A stretch of 64,000 nucleotides of DNA, taken from contig NZ_WVEM01000002.1 in the NCBI RefSeq assembly GCF_009847015.1, positions 306,040 through 370,039 of the forward strand, given 5' to 3'. This document shows, piece after piece, positions 1 to 8,670 of this stretch. Positions within the stretch are counted from its first letter, which is position 1. Each line of letters starts with the position of its first letter. The notes under the pieces are model-generated. The model was given only the letters and a program-made list of their open reading frames with translations, did not search any database and had not been told where the DNA came from. The DNA comes from Sunxiuqinia indica. GTDB lineage: Bacteria > Bacteroidota > Bacteroidia > Bacteroidales > Prolixibacteraceae. The position numbers and the translations under genes are program-made.

Positions 1-150
1 AGCTACTGGCATAACTTACATTCCTAATTTGCTACCTTGGAACGGTTAAACGCTAAATACACAACCGATGAACCAAAACGCCCGACTTCCAGCTTGTGAG
101 ATCCAAAAATCTACTGGACTTAGTTTTAAGGCATAAGACCCAAGATGCCA
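1..150. repeat. A repeat, copy 1 (possibly truncated by the window edge)
   Basis: This stretch aligns almost end to end with 4743-4891, with shared blocks such as GCATAACTT near the start, TTGCTA, AAATACAC, ATGAACC and a shared GCCA end; I judge about 70-75 per cent identity by eye. Both copies lie in a gene-free gap just upstream of a small unrelated + strand gene. A following segment (about 180-225) carries an imperfect hairpin with arms GCACCT and AGGTGC. No coding frame is evident. It may be part of a mobile or cassette-like unit; this is inference. Confidence 0.7.
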
Positions 151-260
151 ATTAAACAGAACGTGAAACACACAAGTAATATATAGCGCACCTGTATTAT
201 ACACATCCGTTGAGGTGCCTTAAAAATCAAGTTAAACTCACATAACTTTAACCAAATGAT

Positions 261-836
261 ATGAAAAGAATAATCTCACTTTTATTCGCATTTTGCTGCT
301 TGCAAAGCGTTTACTCTCAATCAAAAAATGGAGAAGATACGAATACGTTTCAACCTCAATGGGGAATTGACATCGGCTTTGGAGCTAATTCCTTTTCAGG
401 AGAAAATGACAGTTATCTAAAAGCAGCAGTTGATTTCGGAATGATCTATCAGTTAAAGGAAAAATTTCTAATTGGACTAGACCTTTCCTTTTCTTCTAAA
501 GAAGCACATGAGGACACTGGTGTAGATGGCAGTCGAAGTTCCCATGAAAAATGGGATGGACAAGCAATCTGTACAGAAGCATATATAGGTTACAGCCTTT
601 TTAACCGAGCATCATTGCTTGGTGGAGTTGGAGCCTGCTTCTCTAGCGAATATGAAGTTATGAGAGGATATTCAAATTTGAGTTCTTATAAAAGAGGTAG
701 CCAAACTTTTGTTAGTCCGATAGTTGGGGTTATTTATGAATTTCCATTAGCATACTTTAATAGTTGGTATTTGAAATACGATATGGCAATTGGCGGTTAT
801 GACAGGTTTTCGTTGAGTGCAGGATTGAAATTTTAA
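261..836 (+). CDS. Secreted outer-membrane beta-barrel-like protein
   Basis: The 191-residue product begins with a clear Sec signal peptide (MKRIISLLFAFCCLQSVYSQ; cleavage probably after SVYS). The mature part has alternating aromatic and glycine-rich strands such as WGIDIGFGAN, LIGLDLSFSS, ASLLGGVGACF and FVSPIVGVIYEF, and ends in SLSAGLKF, a C-terminal phenylalanine in a strand as expected of a small outer-membrane barrel. I infer an 8-stranded barrel of the OMP_b-brl kind; no function can be assigned. It stands alone between the A repeat upstream and the first B repeat downstream. An ATG preceded by an A-rich tract supports this start. Confidence 0.7.
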   Translation: MKRIISLLFAFCCLQSVYSQSKNGEDTNTFQPQWGIDIGFGANSFSGENDSYLKAAVDFGMIYQLKEKFLIGLDLSFSSKEAHEDTGVDGSRSSHEKWDGQAICTEAYIGYSLFNRASLLGGVGACFSSEYEVMRGYSNLSSYKRGSQTFVSPIVGVIYEFPLAYFNSWYLKYDMAIGGYDRFSLSAGLKF

Positions 837-967
837 TAATAATAATAAAAGCTTAATTAAAGATGACAAATAACGCACCACAACAAATTGCAACCCGCAT
901 TGCGGGTGCAGTGCTGTGCGTTGTCTCTGCTCCTTTCTTGACCGTCATGTCCTATCGGAACCGTGCC

Positions 968-990
968 GGATCGGATTTCAAATCCGATCC
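968..990. repeat. Perfect 23-bp palindrome
   Basis: Two 11-bp arms, GGATCGGATTT and AAATCCGATCC, flank a single central C. It sits immediately before the first B repeat and after another small hairpin (ACCCGC-ATT-GCGGGT, about 893-908), so the gap 837-1152 is highly structured and has no convincing gene. Palindromes of this form are common in Bacteroidota intergenic repeats; a function is not visible. Confidence 0.75.
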
Positions 991-997
991 GTGTTGC

Positions 998-1070
998 CTC
1001 CGCTTCCGCGCGATTGTATCGTGCGATTATTCTTTAACACCACACGAAAGGATTCGTGCGGTAGCCGGGG
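998..1070. repeat. B repeat copy 1
   Basis: This 73-bp unit differs from 1897-1969 at only two positions. It folds into two hairpins: GCGCGAT-tgt-ATCG near the 5' side and CACGAA-agga-TTCGTG near the 3' side, followed by GTGCGGTAGCCGGGG. The 5' box (CTYCGCTYCC) and 3' box (GTGCGGYAGC) are shared with the other B copies in the first 15 kb. It forms the left member of a direct-repeat pair that brackets the gene at 1153-1890. Confidence 0.85.
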
Positions 1071-1152
1071 GGCGGATTTTTGGGCATTGGTAAAATCGGG
1101 TAGTAGCGGGAGTACGGAAATTGCACGAACTTAAAATGAGAAATATAAACAC

Positions 1153-1890
1153 GTGAAAATTAAACGAATAATAATACCACTTTTAATTCTCCTTGCCGGC
1201 CTGTTTATTTTCAGAAATGCAATATTGGGTAAGATTTCAAAAGGCTGGGAAAAGGATTTTTCCATCACCGAGACAACTGACTTTACGATTGACCTAAAAA
1301 CCAATTCAGAAAAAGGGTGCCCTAAAAGTGGTGTTTTCTTTACAGGTGACACTCTGGAAGTATATAATTTTAAGCTTAAAGATTTAATCTATTTTATATC
1401 TTCTACAACATTAAATAGCACTGAAATCATCGGGCATGGATCTGATTCTAAAAGCCGCTATAATTTTGCTTACTACCCTAAGGATTCGGCAGGCTTTTAT
1501 ATGAATCACAAAATAGAGATATTATCCATTTTAGGAAAAGAATTTAATTTCACCTATCAGTATGATACAGTAAAATCTATCGTGTATAAACCAACGATTG
1601 TAAACGATAATCAACTTAAAAAGGTATCCGCTGAAAAACTGGAACGTTTTAAACTTGGAGATGATTATATACTATTTAAGGGTAATAATTTAGATGGAAT
1701 ATTTCGTGCTTTTGATTATAAAATCAAAGGCCTGACGATTGAGAGCGATCTAAAAGATTCTCTGTTTTACAGTTTTAAAATACCGTCGATAAAAAAAGAT
1801 GAAATCATTTCATATTTATACGACGATCTGGGTATTGAATTAAGTAAAGAGGAAAAACTCATCGAGTTACTTACAATCGAATTTAATTAA
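1153..1890 (+). CDS. Membrane-anchored hypothetical protein, possibly DUF3738-like
   Basis: The 245-residue product starts with a single hydrophobic segment (residues about 4-22) without an evident signal peptidase site, so it is probably an inner-membrane-anchored periplasmic protein. The C-terminal part (FKIPSIKKDEI, then YDDLGIELSKEEKLIELLTI) faintly resembles the end of DUF3738 (TIGR03435) proteins, where a 'qLGLkL...ie.lvI' pattern is typical; I am unsure of this. The gene is bracketed by two nearly identical 73-bp direct repeats (998-1070 and 1897-1969), which suggests it arrived or can move as a unit. No partner gene is adjacent. Confidence 0.65.
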   Translation: MKIKRIIIPLLILLAGLFIFRNAILGKISKGWEKDFSITETTDFTIDLKTNSEKGCPKSGVFFTGDTLEVYNFKLKDLIYFISSTTLNSTEIIGHGSDSKSRYNFAYYPKDSAGFYMNHKIEILSILGKEFNFTYQYDTVKSIVYKPTIVNDNQLKKVSAEKLERFKLGDDYILFKGNNLDGIFRAFDYKIKGLTIESDLKDSLFYSFKIPSIKKDEIISYLYDDLGIELSKEEKLIELLTIEFN

Positions 1891-1896
1891 TAACAG

Positions 1897-1969
1897 CTCC
1901 GCTCCCGCGCGATTGTATCGCGCGATTATTCTTTAACACCACACGAAAGGATTCGTGCGGTAGCCGGGG
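1897..1969. repeat. B repeat copy 2
   Basis: It is a 73-bp near-identical direct copy of 998-1070 (71 of 73 positions agree). The substitution from GTGCG to GCGCG makes the first hairpin perfect (GCGCGAT-tgt-ATCGCGC). It starts six bases after the stop of the gene at 1153-1890, so each end of that gene is marked by the same unit. Confidence 0.88.
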
Positions 1970-2032
1970 TGCAGTTGCCTGAATTGATGAATACAAGACC
2001 ATCCAAAATAAGAACAACTAAAAACGAACTAA

Positions 2033-2250
2033 ATGAAATGGGAATATAAGATTGTGTATATAAACGCAAAGAACCGAACCAGCACCGGATTACCCGAAGA
2101 AATTAACGAAGAATTTGATCGGTATGGAGCTAATGGTGGGAACTTGTAAGAGTTGAACCCAAGTTAGATGGTGGATTTATGGCTTTCGGATTCGGTTGGA
2201 TTCATCAAACAGTTGGCTACCTGGCATTCTTTAAAAGACCCAAATCTTAA
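2033..2250 (+). pseudogene. Frameshifted DUF4177-family gene
   Basis: From ATG 2033 the frame reads MKWEYKIVYINAKNRT and continues to DRYGANGGNL before a stop at about 2147. If one base is restored near 2134-2138 (GGTGG read as GGTTGG), the next frame continues WELVRVEPKLDGGFMAFGFG, then WIHQTVGYLAFFKRPKS and a stop at 2248-2250, giving about 72 residues. MKWEYKIV plus 'GANGWELV' is the hallmark of the DUF4177 family of small proteins. A single-base loss, or a sequencing error, therefore breaks an otherwise full-length gene. It sits between B repeats 2 and 3, like the other island genes. The function of DUF4177 proteins is unknown. Confidence 0.75.
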
Positions 2251-2260
2251 AACCTGACGC

Positions 2261-2342
2261 CCTATGCACCCAGGCAAGTTGATCGCGTGATGAATATACG
2301 GGAACGGGTTTTAGGGTAAACGGAGAAATGGTGCGGCAGCGG
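2261..2342. repeat. B repeat copy 3
   Basis: This copy shares GATCGCGTG, ACGGGTTTTAGGGTAAACGG and AGAAATGGTGCGGCAGCGG with the copies at 8492 and 10466; the 5' box is diverged (TATGCACCC). It begins about ten bases after the end of the DUF4177 pseudogene and lies 108 bp before the next gene. Confidence 0.7.
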
Positions 2343-2449
2343 TTTTTTGACTTTCACGAAACAGTCGGTTTTTTATTAAGTCAAAATTTCACATATACCA
2401 CTATAAAGTTTTAAGAATTGTTGATATTTGGAACAAAATAAACGGAACA

Positions 2450-4462
2450 ATGATAAACAAGAGATTTAGTTTAATAATAGCCATACTTTTGAATACCTAT
2501 TTTTTAATGGGGCAAACACAACCAATTGATACGTATTGGGAAATTTCCTCCTCACAAAGCATTGTTTGGGATCTAAATAAACCGAATGTTTATCCGCATG
2601 GCGATAACATTGAGATGTCGGGGAAAAAAGTATCGGCAATTATTTATTACGATGTAAACAAGGACAGAGAACTTAAAATAAATCGTGAAATTATATATCC
2701 GCAGTTAAGAACAATTGAAGATGATTGGAGAAAATACCGCGCCTATTATAAGCAGACCTACTCTGATGAAGTTGACCCCACGATTACCATGGATCGTTTC
2801 AATTTGGTATTCAAACAAATTGATTCAGTAAAAATTGATGGAAAACTGACTTTTTATCATACCCCTGTTGAAGGAATAATGCTTAAGAGAACATTATTTC
2901 CATCAATGAATGAACGTTTGTTTGTTGAAAATTGGGAACTGACAAATAGTGGACATCATGTAAAGGAACTACAAATTGGCAACACGAACATTTTGGACGA
3001 GTTGATTGGTCATAAAGGGAAATACACGAGTCATGTTTATCATGATGCTGAGAAAAAAATTAGCCTTAGCCCCCAGTCGTCGTATAATTTCACACTTTAT
3101 TTTTCTGCCGCCATCGATGATGAGCCTGTAAATGGGTTCCGGTTTGAACAAATTAAAGCGGAAAGAGATGCTTTTCTTAACACGATTAAAAATAACCTGA
3201 TTCTCGAAACGTCCAATCCTGTCATCGATCAACTTTTTTATTTTTCAAAAATACGAGCTTCTGAAAGTATTTTCGAATCGAAAATGGGCTTGGTACATTC
3301 ACCCGGTGGCGAAAATTATTACATTGGCATTTGGGCAAATGATCAGGTAGAATATAGCGGACCTTTCTTCCCTTTTTTAGGGTACAATACCGGCATTGAA
3401 GCTGCAAAAAATGCCTATTTAATGTTTCTAAAAAATATCCCTGAAGATTTCACGCCGATATGCTATGCATTTGAAATTGACGGAGAGTTGCCAAACTGTG
3501 GAAAAGATAGAGGAGATGCTGCCATGATTGCTTATGGAACATCGCAATTCTTAATGAGATATGCTGATGAGGATTTTGCCCGGAAGATATGGCCATTGAT
3601 TGAATGGTCCGTTAACTACTGCCATAAAATGATGAATGCTGAGGGAGTTGTTTTATCGGACACGGACGAAATGGAAGGGCGAATTTCTACAGGTGAAGCA
3701 AACTTGTCTACTAATGCCTTGTATTACGGTGGACTTAAAAATGCATCTTATCTTGCAAATGAACTTGGGTATGATAGCCTGTCGGTTCTGTACTCACAAC
3801 TTAGTATTGAATTGTCTGCCAATATTGAAAATTACTTTGGGTATGAGATTGAGGGGTTAAATACCTATCGCTACTTTAAAGGCAATACACACCTTCGACA
3901 CTGGATTTGTTTACCTCTGGTAATGGGAATAGAAAGTAGAGCGGAGGCTACTGCTACGGCACTGCTTGACAAACTCTGGACCCCAAACGGAGTTTTAGTT
4001 GAATTGAATCCGAACACGAAAGAACCCAATGTTTTTTGGGATAGAGGAACTTTATACGCCTTAAGAGGTACATTTAAAGCCGGTTTCTTTGACAAGTCTC
4101 TCGAAAAGTTAATCAATTATTCATCTAAAAGATTAATAGGAAACCACGTTCCATACCCTGTTGAAGCATTTCCTGAAAACAATATGAAGCACCTTTCAGC
4201 TGAAAGTGCATTGTATTGCAGACTAATTATTGAAGGAATATTGTCATTTGAACAGACTGCATTTAATTCATTTAGTATAACACCGCAACTTTCAGATAAA
4301 CTCCCCAGCCTAAGTATAAAAAAATTACATCTGGGGAATAATAATATTTCAATTAATCTAACCCGAATAGGAGATAAAATTGAAACGAAAATTTATCTGA
4401 ATGAAGTAGAAATTATTAATAAGAGGGTTAAAAGCGGCGAAAAAGTGGAAATAGAAATTTAA
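2450..4462 (+). CDS. Secreted six-hairpin glycosidase-like protein
   Basis: The 670-residue product has a signal peptide (residues 1-21, ending LMGQ) and a long alpha-helical C-terminal two thirds that reads like an (alpha/alpha)6 six-hairpin glycosidase, the fold of GH78 alpha-L-rhamnosidases and relatives. Typical helices and loops include GIWANDQVEYSGPFFPFLG (from about residue 293), a DRGDAAMIAYG segment, and SDTDEMEGRISTGEANLSTN (from about residue 402), whose acidic residues are candidates for catalysis. The last ~70 residues look like the small beta domain (ITPQLSDKLPSLSIKKLHLG) that ends many such enzymes. I infer a periplasmic or exported glycan hydrolase; substrate unknown. No SusC/SusD or regulator is nearby, so it is not in a polysaccharide utilisation locus. 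Confidence 0.72.
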   Translation: MINKRFSLIIAILLNTYFLMGQTQPIDTYWEISSSQSIVWDLNKPNVYPHGDNIEMSGKKVSAIIYYDVNKDRELKINREIIYPQLRTIEDDWRKYRAYYKQTYSDEVDPTITMDRFNLVFKQIDSVKIDGKLTFYHTPVEGIMLKRTLFPSMNERLFVENWELTNSGHHVKELQIGNTNILDELIGHKGKYTSHVYHDAEKKISLSPQSSYNFTLYFSAAIDDEPVNGFRFEQIKAERDAFLNTIKNNLILETSNPVIDQLFYFSKIRASESIFESKMGLVHSPGGENYYIGIWANDQVEYSGPFFPFLGYNTGIEAAKNAYLMFLKNIPEDFTPICYAFEIDGELPNCGKDRGDAAMIAYGTSQFLMRYADEDFARKIWPLIEWSVNYCHKMMNAEGVVLSDTDEMEGRISTGEANLSTNALYYGGLKNASYLANELGYDSLSVLYSQLSIELSANIENYFGYEIEGLNTYRYFKGNTHLRHWICLPLVMGIESRAEATATALLDKLWTPNGVLVELNPNTKEPNVFWDRGTLYALRGTFKAGFFDKSLEKLINYSSKRLIGNHVPYPVEAFPENNMKHLSAESALYCRLIIEGILSFEQTAFNSFSITPQLSDKLPSLSIKKLHLGNNNISINLTRIGDKIETKIYLNEVEIINKRVKSGEKVEIEI

Positions 4463-4576
4463 ATCATTAATTTTTTTTGGGTTTAATTCCCCGTCCCTTG
4501 GGGCGGTTCCGCTTTCGTCTCGTGCGTTGGCTCTTTTGATACCTCGCGGGCTTGCCCCGAGGTCGTTCATTATCAC

Positions 4577-4660
4577 CCCCGCTTCTGCACGGTTTCATCG
4601 TATGGTGGTTAGGAGCAAAAGGCGTTCGCGGTAAAAGGTGAAATGGTTCGGCAACAGGTT
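4577..4660. repeat. B repeat copy 4
   Basis: It carries CCGCTTCTGCACGGTTTCATCG, GGTTAGGAGCAAAAGG, CGGTAAAAGGTGAAATGG and TTCGGCAACAGG, matching copies 6 and 7 block by block with substitutions. The preceding 110 bp (4463-4576) contain C/G-rich inverted stretches (CCCCGTCCCTTGGGGC; CCTCGCGGGCTTGCCCCGAGG) and no gene. Confidence 0.75.
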
Positions 4661-4742
4661 TCGACTCTCACAAAACAACCGTGGACGAACAAAAAGCCGG
4701 TTGTCATCCTTCCGTTTGTTATTTTGAATGAAATTAAATTAT

Positions 4743-4891
4743 AGTTAGTAGCATAACTTTCATGACTAAATTGCTAACTTGTAGCAGTTAAAAAAAACAA
4801 ATACACGACTCATGAACCCAAACGTCCGATTTTCCTCCTGTAAAACCCCAACGTTTACTGGAACTTAATACCTAGAATCCAAGACCTGCCA
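4743..4891. repeat. A repeat, copy 2
   Basis: This is the second copy of the sequence at 1-150, in the same orientation. As in copy 1, it is followed within about 60 bp by a hairpin-prone segment (AAGCCTTG...GGGCAAGC, about 4935-4965) and then by a small + strand gene. Together with B copy 4 it makes up the 581-bp gene-free gap 4463-5043. Confidence 0.72.
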
Positions 4892-5043
4892 TGTCGGCGC
4901 ATTGCCATCTAAAAGAGATAAAGAGAGAAGGAACAAGCCTTGTTGTTGCACACGAGTTATGGGCAAGCATGAACATGTTGAGCATTTTTATGAATAAAAG
5001 ACGATACAACTAAATTTAAATCATTAATCTTCGAAATTACCCA

Positions 5044-5445
5044 ATGGACAAAAAACAATCATTTAACCTGAATGCTGATTTCTTAGGTGGTTTTACCTCA
5101 ATCTTTATGAAACTAGTCTTTATAATTATTGCTGTTTACCTTCTCATTTTGATCTTAAACTTCCTACGAGACAAATTCATTAATCAAGAAGCAACTAAGA
5201 AAAAGGATGATATTTCCGATTTACTAATCATCTTGAACAAATTATTCTACGTCTCTGGATTTGGATTTGTAATCGCTAATATTATTCAGTTTCTATTTTC
5301 TCAAATTCCGGTTCGGCATAGCAATATGGCATCAATGAACTTTAGAGGTGAGTGGGAATATTTGACATTTGGAATTATTATAATCTTCATTGGAGTTGGA
5401 TTTAAGGTCGGGAATAAAATGTTAAAAAAGAACAGCGCTGAATAA
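5044..5445 (+). CDS. Small membrane protein, unrecognised
   Basis: The 133-residue product has three predicted membrane segments: about residues 18-40 (MKLVFIIIAVYLLILILNFL), 67-88 (FYVSGFGFVIANIIQFLF) and 105-123 (YLTFGIIIIFIGVGFKVG), with a lysine-rich cytoplasmic loop (ATKKKDD) after the first. I do not recognise a family. The stop is followed four bases later by B repeat copy 5, and the A repeat copy 2 lies upstream, so the gene is enclosed by island repeats. Confidence 0.6.
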   Translation: MDKKQSFNLNADFLGGFTSIFMKLVFIIIAVYLLILILNFLRDKFINQEATKKKDDISDLLIILNKLFYVSGFGFVIANIIQFLFSQIPVRHSNMASMNFRGEWEYLTFGIIIIFIGVGFKVGNKMLKKNSAE

Positions 5446-5449
5446 ATGT

Positions 5450-5533
5450 CTGCTTCGCTCTGGCGCGATTTGATTGCATGGGGAATATCCGGATAATAGT
5501 TTTCCGGTATAAGGCGAAATGGTGCAACAATGG
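5450..5533. repeat. B repeat copy 5
   Basis: It contains TGCTTCGCTCTGGCGCGATT, GCATGGGG, AGTTTTCCGGTATAAGGCGAAATGGTGCAACAATGG. The second hairpin is TTTTC/GAAA around CGGTATAAGGC, with different bases but the same shape as in copies 6 and 7. It sits between two small membrane-protein genes only about 120 bp apart. Confidence 0.75.
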
Positions 5534-5562
5534 AAATCTGAAGATTACAAAGACAAAATAGA

Positions 5563-5931
5563 ATGACAAAAAAAACGACCTTAAGCTTTTTAATTTTACT
5601 CATTTTAGGCTTCTCCTTTTCTTTTTACACCAAATATGTAAGAAATTACATCCCGGGAATTGAGAAAACGGAGTCTGCCGGTAATCATCAAGTCACTTCT
5701 AAAAAGCTTACGTTAAGTCAGACCATCGTTTTTCTGGAGCATCATGAAGAAATAAAAAGAAAATACCTTGGAGTAACCCCGGTGAAAGGCGATGAAAATG
5801 CAAAAGCGATTAAGAAATTAAAAACAATCAATATGCTCTCTGTCACGGGAATGATCTTGTTTTTCTTTTTGTTTATTTGGCTAATGGTACGACATAGAAA
5901 GTCAAAAAGAACAAGCTTTGCTCCTGAGTAA
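5563..5931 (+). CDS. Small two-pass membrane protein, unrecognised
   Basis: The 122-residue product has an N-terminal hydrophobic segment (SFLILLILGFSFSFYTKYV) and a second near the C-terminus (INMLSVTGMILFFFLFIWLMV) followed by a basic tail (RHRKSKR). The intervening ~65 residues are charged (LEHHEEIKRKYLGVTPVKGDENAKAIKKL) and probably periplasmic. I recognise no family. It begins about 30 bp after B repeat copy 5; the 270 bp downstream to the next gene contain no clear B copy, only a small GGGG-TATTCG-CCCC hairpin near 6120. Confidence 0.55.
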   Translation: MTKKTTLSFLILLILGFSFSFYTKYVRNYIPGIEKTESAGNHQVTSKKLTLSQTIVFLEHHEEIKRKYLGVTPVKGDENAKAIKKLKTINMLSVTGMILFFFLFIWLMVRHRKSKRTSFAPE

Positions 5932-6201
5932 CGAATAATTTTATGGATGAAAATTTGCCGGATAGTTGAATGACCAGCTTTCTGAAACGATTCAATTTGA
6001 ATAGAAATCAACAGAAATAGTAAGAGTAAGCCGATCTATATAATGAATTAATACAGACTGATTAATAAAAACTAACCTAAAAAACAGGGCACAATAACGT
6101 ACTCTATCAGAGCGGAACGGGGTATTCGCCCCACTCACCGTAACGATCTGATTTACGATATGAACCATAAATTACGAATCAACTAATAACACATTTATTC
6201 C

Positions 6202-8403
6202 ATGAAAAAAGCAGCTTCATTATTTCTTTTTATTGTATTCTCATTCTGTGTGCTGGCAGGCACAAGGGTTATTGAAAATCCTTCGTATGAGGTGAAAAAT
6301 ACCGGAATCTTTCATGTTTCCAAAGTTGTCTTGTCCGATACATCTACTCGTTTAAATGTTCATCTGGCATTTATACCACATTGGTGGATCCTGTTCGAGC
6401 AAGAAAAGATCTTTTTAGAAGATTCGGAGACCGAGGCATCTTTCCCGGTTGTTGGAATTGAAGGAGCAGAATTTGGGACAAAATTAGTTATGCCCGAATC
6501 CGGTGATAGTAGCGTGGTTTTAATATTTCCGGCATTGGATAAAACGATTAAAAAAGTGGATCTGAAATCATTCTCTGAACTATCCGCTGGAGAATCAATT
6601 TTTGGAATTTCCCTGGATTCCACGACAACGAAAGAGGTAAATTCGACGAATGAACTACCTGAAAATGTTAGTGCTTGGTTAAATGATGAACTGGCAAAGA
6701 ATAAAAAGAAGGCACCGGTAGACTTTAATTCGCCCCAATTTTTTGACGCCGATACAGCACATTTAGTCGGATACATTAAAGGTTATGACGTTCGTTTAGG
6801 CTTTTCGACGGGAATTATTTATGCAAGTAATGATATTACAAGGGAAGACTATCCAATTGTTGTTCAGGTTTATCCCGATGGTCGCTTCGAAGCCAGCTTT
6901 CCAATGACTGTTCCTCAGTATACGAATTTGTCAATCAATAAAAGATGGATTCCATTTTATATTGAGCCAGGACAAACATTATCCATGATCCTTGATTGGG
7001 ATGAATTTCTGATAGCAGACCGGAAACGAAACATCCGTTACAAAATTCAGGATATCCAATTTCAAGGTCCATTGGCAAAAATAAACGAAGACCTGGCAGC
7101 CTATGATTTTGCACCATTCGATTATAAAGCATTTCAAAAACAAGTATCGACACTTGCTCCTGAGGAATTTAAAGAGAAGCAATTGGCGGGTCTTATAGAA
7201 GCGAAACAACATGTTGAGAGCTATATCGGGAACAACGAAATAAGCGCACAGGCAGGCTCAATACTCCGGAATGGGGTTGTGCTCACGAGCGCCACCAGAA
7301 TGCTGGATTTTGTAAGTAACCGAAGTTATGAAGCCAGAAAAGATTCGAGCAATGAGGTGCTGAAAATTCCGGTTTCAAGTTCTTATTATGACTTTTTAAA
7401 GGACATTCCAATGGACGACAACAGTCTTCTGGTAGCAGCGGAGTTTAGTACTTTTGTTAACCGATTTGAATATTGTGACCCACTAAGCTCTGCTCGACCA
7501 AAAAGGATAGCTCGAAGCGTGAAACCGGAAATAACTTATTACCAGTATTTTCAGGAGGAAAAAATAGAATTGACGGATGAAGAGAAAGATCTTTTAAAGC
7601 TATTATCTAAAGAAGATATGACTCCGGAAGACATTGCTGAAGTGAAAAGCAAAGAGGATCTACTTAAACGTTTCAGTGAGAAATACAAAGAAGAATTGTC
7701 TGCTTATGCAAGGAAGTACATGCTAGACAGTCGGGTGCAGAAACAGGACCATTGGAGTGCAAGCTGGCACTTAAAAGATTCGGTGTTGCAGAATGAACTT
7801 GGATTAAAATCAAGTTTGGTATATGAAATTGCAAAAATCAGATCCTTAAACTTTACATTTAAAAATTTACCGAAAGAAGAGGCCGCTGCCCATTGGGAAT
7901 ATCTGAAACAAGGAATTACGAACCCCTACTTACTAAAAACAGGTACCCGGCTTTTTGAGGATGCATTTCCTGATGAGCAGAAAATAGCCTACGCTTTACC
8001 TGAAGGTGTTGCAACGGAAATATTCCGAAAAATTATAAATCCGTTTAAGGGTAAAATTTTGTTTGTCGATTTTTGGGCAACCACTTGTGGTCCTTGTGTT
8101 GGTGGAATAAAAAGCATGAAAGAAACACGCGAAAAATACAAAGACAACCCTGATTTTGATTTCATTTTTATTACCGATGAACGTGGTTCACCCGAGACAA
8201 GTTATAACAAATTTGTGGAGGAACAGGAACTTAAAAATTGCTTCAGGCTATCGAAAGACGATTATAATTATTTACGCCAGTTGTTCAAGTTTAATGGAAT
8301 TCCCCGTTATGTGGTCATTGATAAAGAGGGCAATGTGTTAAACGACGATTTTCCAATGCACAACTTCAAGATGGAATTGAGTAAGATCCTGGCACAGAAA
8401 TAA
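6202..8403 (+). CDS. TlpA-like thiol-disulfide protein with large N-terminal region
   Basis: The 733-residue product has a signal peptide (residues 1-20, SFCVLAG). The C-terminal ~140 residues form a TlpA/ResA-type thioredoxin domain: GKILFVDFWATTCGPC places the redox pair at C629 and C632, followed by DFIFITDERGSP, the cis-proline loop FNGIPRYVVIDKEG. The preceding ~480 residues are mixed beta/alpha and of unknown role; a beta-sandwich after residue 190 (VGYIKGYDVRLGFSTG) recalls the domains placed before TlpA modules in other Bacteroidota proteins. I infer a periplasmic thiol:disulfide reductase-like protein. It is a solitary gene in the island; the mature protein has few other cysteines. 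Confidence 0.8.
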   Translation: MKKAASLFLFIVFSFCVLAGTRVIENPSYEVKNTGIFHVSKVVLSDTSTRLNVHLAFIPHWWILFEQEKIFLEDSETEASFPVVGIEGAEFGTKLVMPESGDSSVVLIFPALDKTIKKVDLKSFSELSAGESIFGISLDSTTTKEVNSTNELPENVSAWLNDELAKNKKKAPVDFNSPQFFDADTAHLVGYIKGYDVRLGFSTGIIYASNDITREDYPIVVQVYPDGRFEASFPMTVPQYTNLSINKRWIPFYIEPGQTLSMILDWDEFLIADRKRNIRYKIQDIQFQGPLAKINEDLAAYDFAPFDYKAFQKQVSTLAPEEFKEKQLAGLIEAKQHVESYIGNNEISAQAGSILRNGVVLTSATRMLDFVSNRSYEARKDSSNEVLKIPVSSSYYDFLKDIPMDDNSLLVAAEFSTFVNRFEYCDPLSSARPKRIARSVKPEITYYQYFQEEKIELTDEEKDLLKLLSKEDMTPEDIAEVKSKEDLLKRFSEKYKEELSAYARKYMLDSRVQKQDHWSASWHLKDSVLQNELGLKSSLVYEIAKIRSLNFTFKNLPKEEAAAHWEYLKQGITNPYLLKTGTRLFEDAFPDEQKIAYALPEGVATEIFRKIINPFKGKILFVDFWATTCGPCVGGIKSMKETREKYKDNPDFDFIFITDERGSPETSYNKFVEEQELKNCFRLSKDDYNYLRQLFKFNGIPRYVVIDKEGNVLNDDFPMHNFKMELSKILAQK

Positions 8404-8491
8404 AATCAGAAAAATAAACAAAATCCACCCAGCTGAGTGTTAAGAATTCTGATCGTTAATTTTCAAATGTAATGAATTGAAAATGTATAAA

Positions 8492-8614
8492 TACTTCGTT
8501 TCCGTACGATTTCATCGCGTGAAGAGTAGGATCAAGGGTTTTCACGGTAAACGGTGAAATGGTGCGGCAGCGGGGGAGCTAACAACAAATTACACGAAAG
8601 CAACAGATTGGCCA
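8492..8614. repeat. B repeat copy 6 (long form)
   Basis: It reads ACTTCGTTTCCGTACGATTTC, then ATCGCGTG, AGAGTAGGATCAAGGG, TTTTCACGGTAAACGGTGAAA and TGGTGCGGCAGCGGGGGAG. The second hairpin is TTTCAC/GTGAAA. Its 3' extension (TAACAACAAATTACA ... AACAGATTGGCC) is shared with copy 7, so these two are the best-preserved long copies. Together they bracket the genes at 8671 and 9812. Confidence 0.85.
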
Positions 8615-8670
8615 GGTCAATCGATGCGGACGTTTTTCAACAGGTACTGAAAATCATCAACTAAGAAATC

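Noticed and set aside
863-1134. Two overlapping open frames of about 70 codons
   Set aside because: They lie across the palindrome and B repeat copy 1, have arginine/cysteine-rich composition from GC-rich repeat DNA, and no start context.
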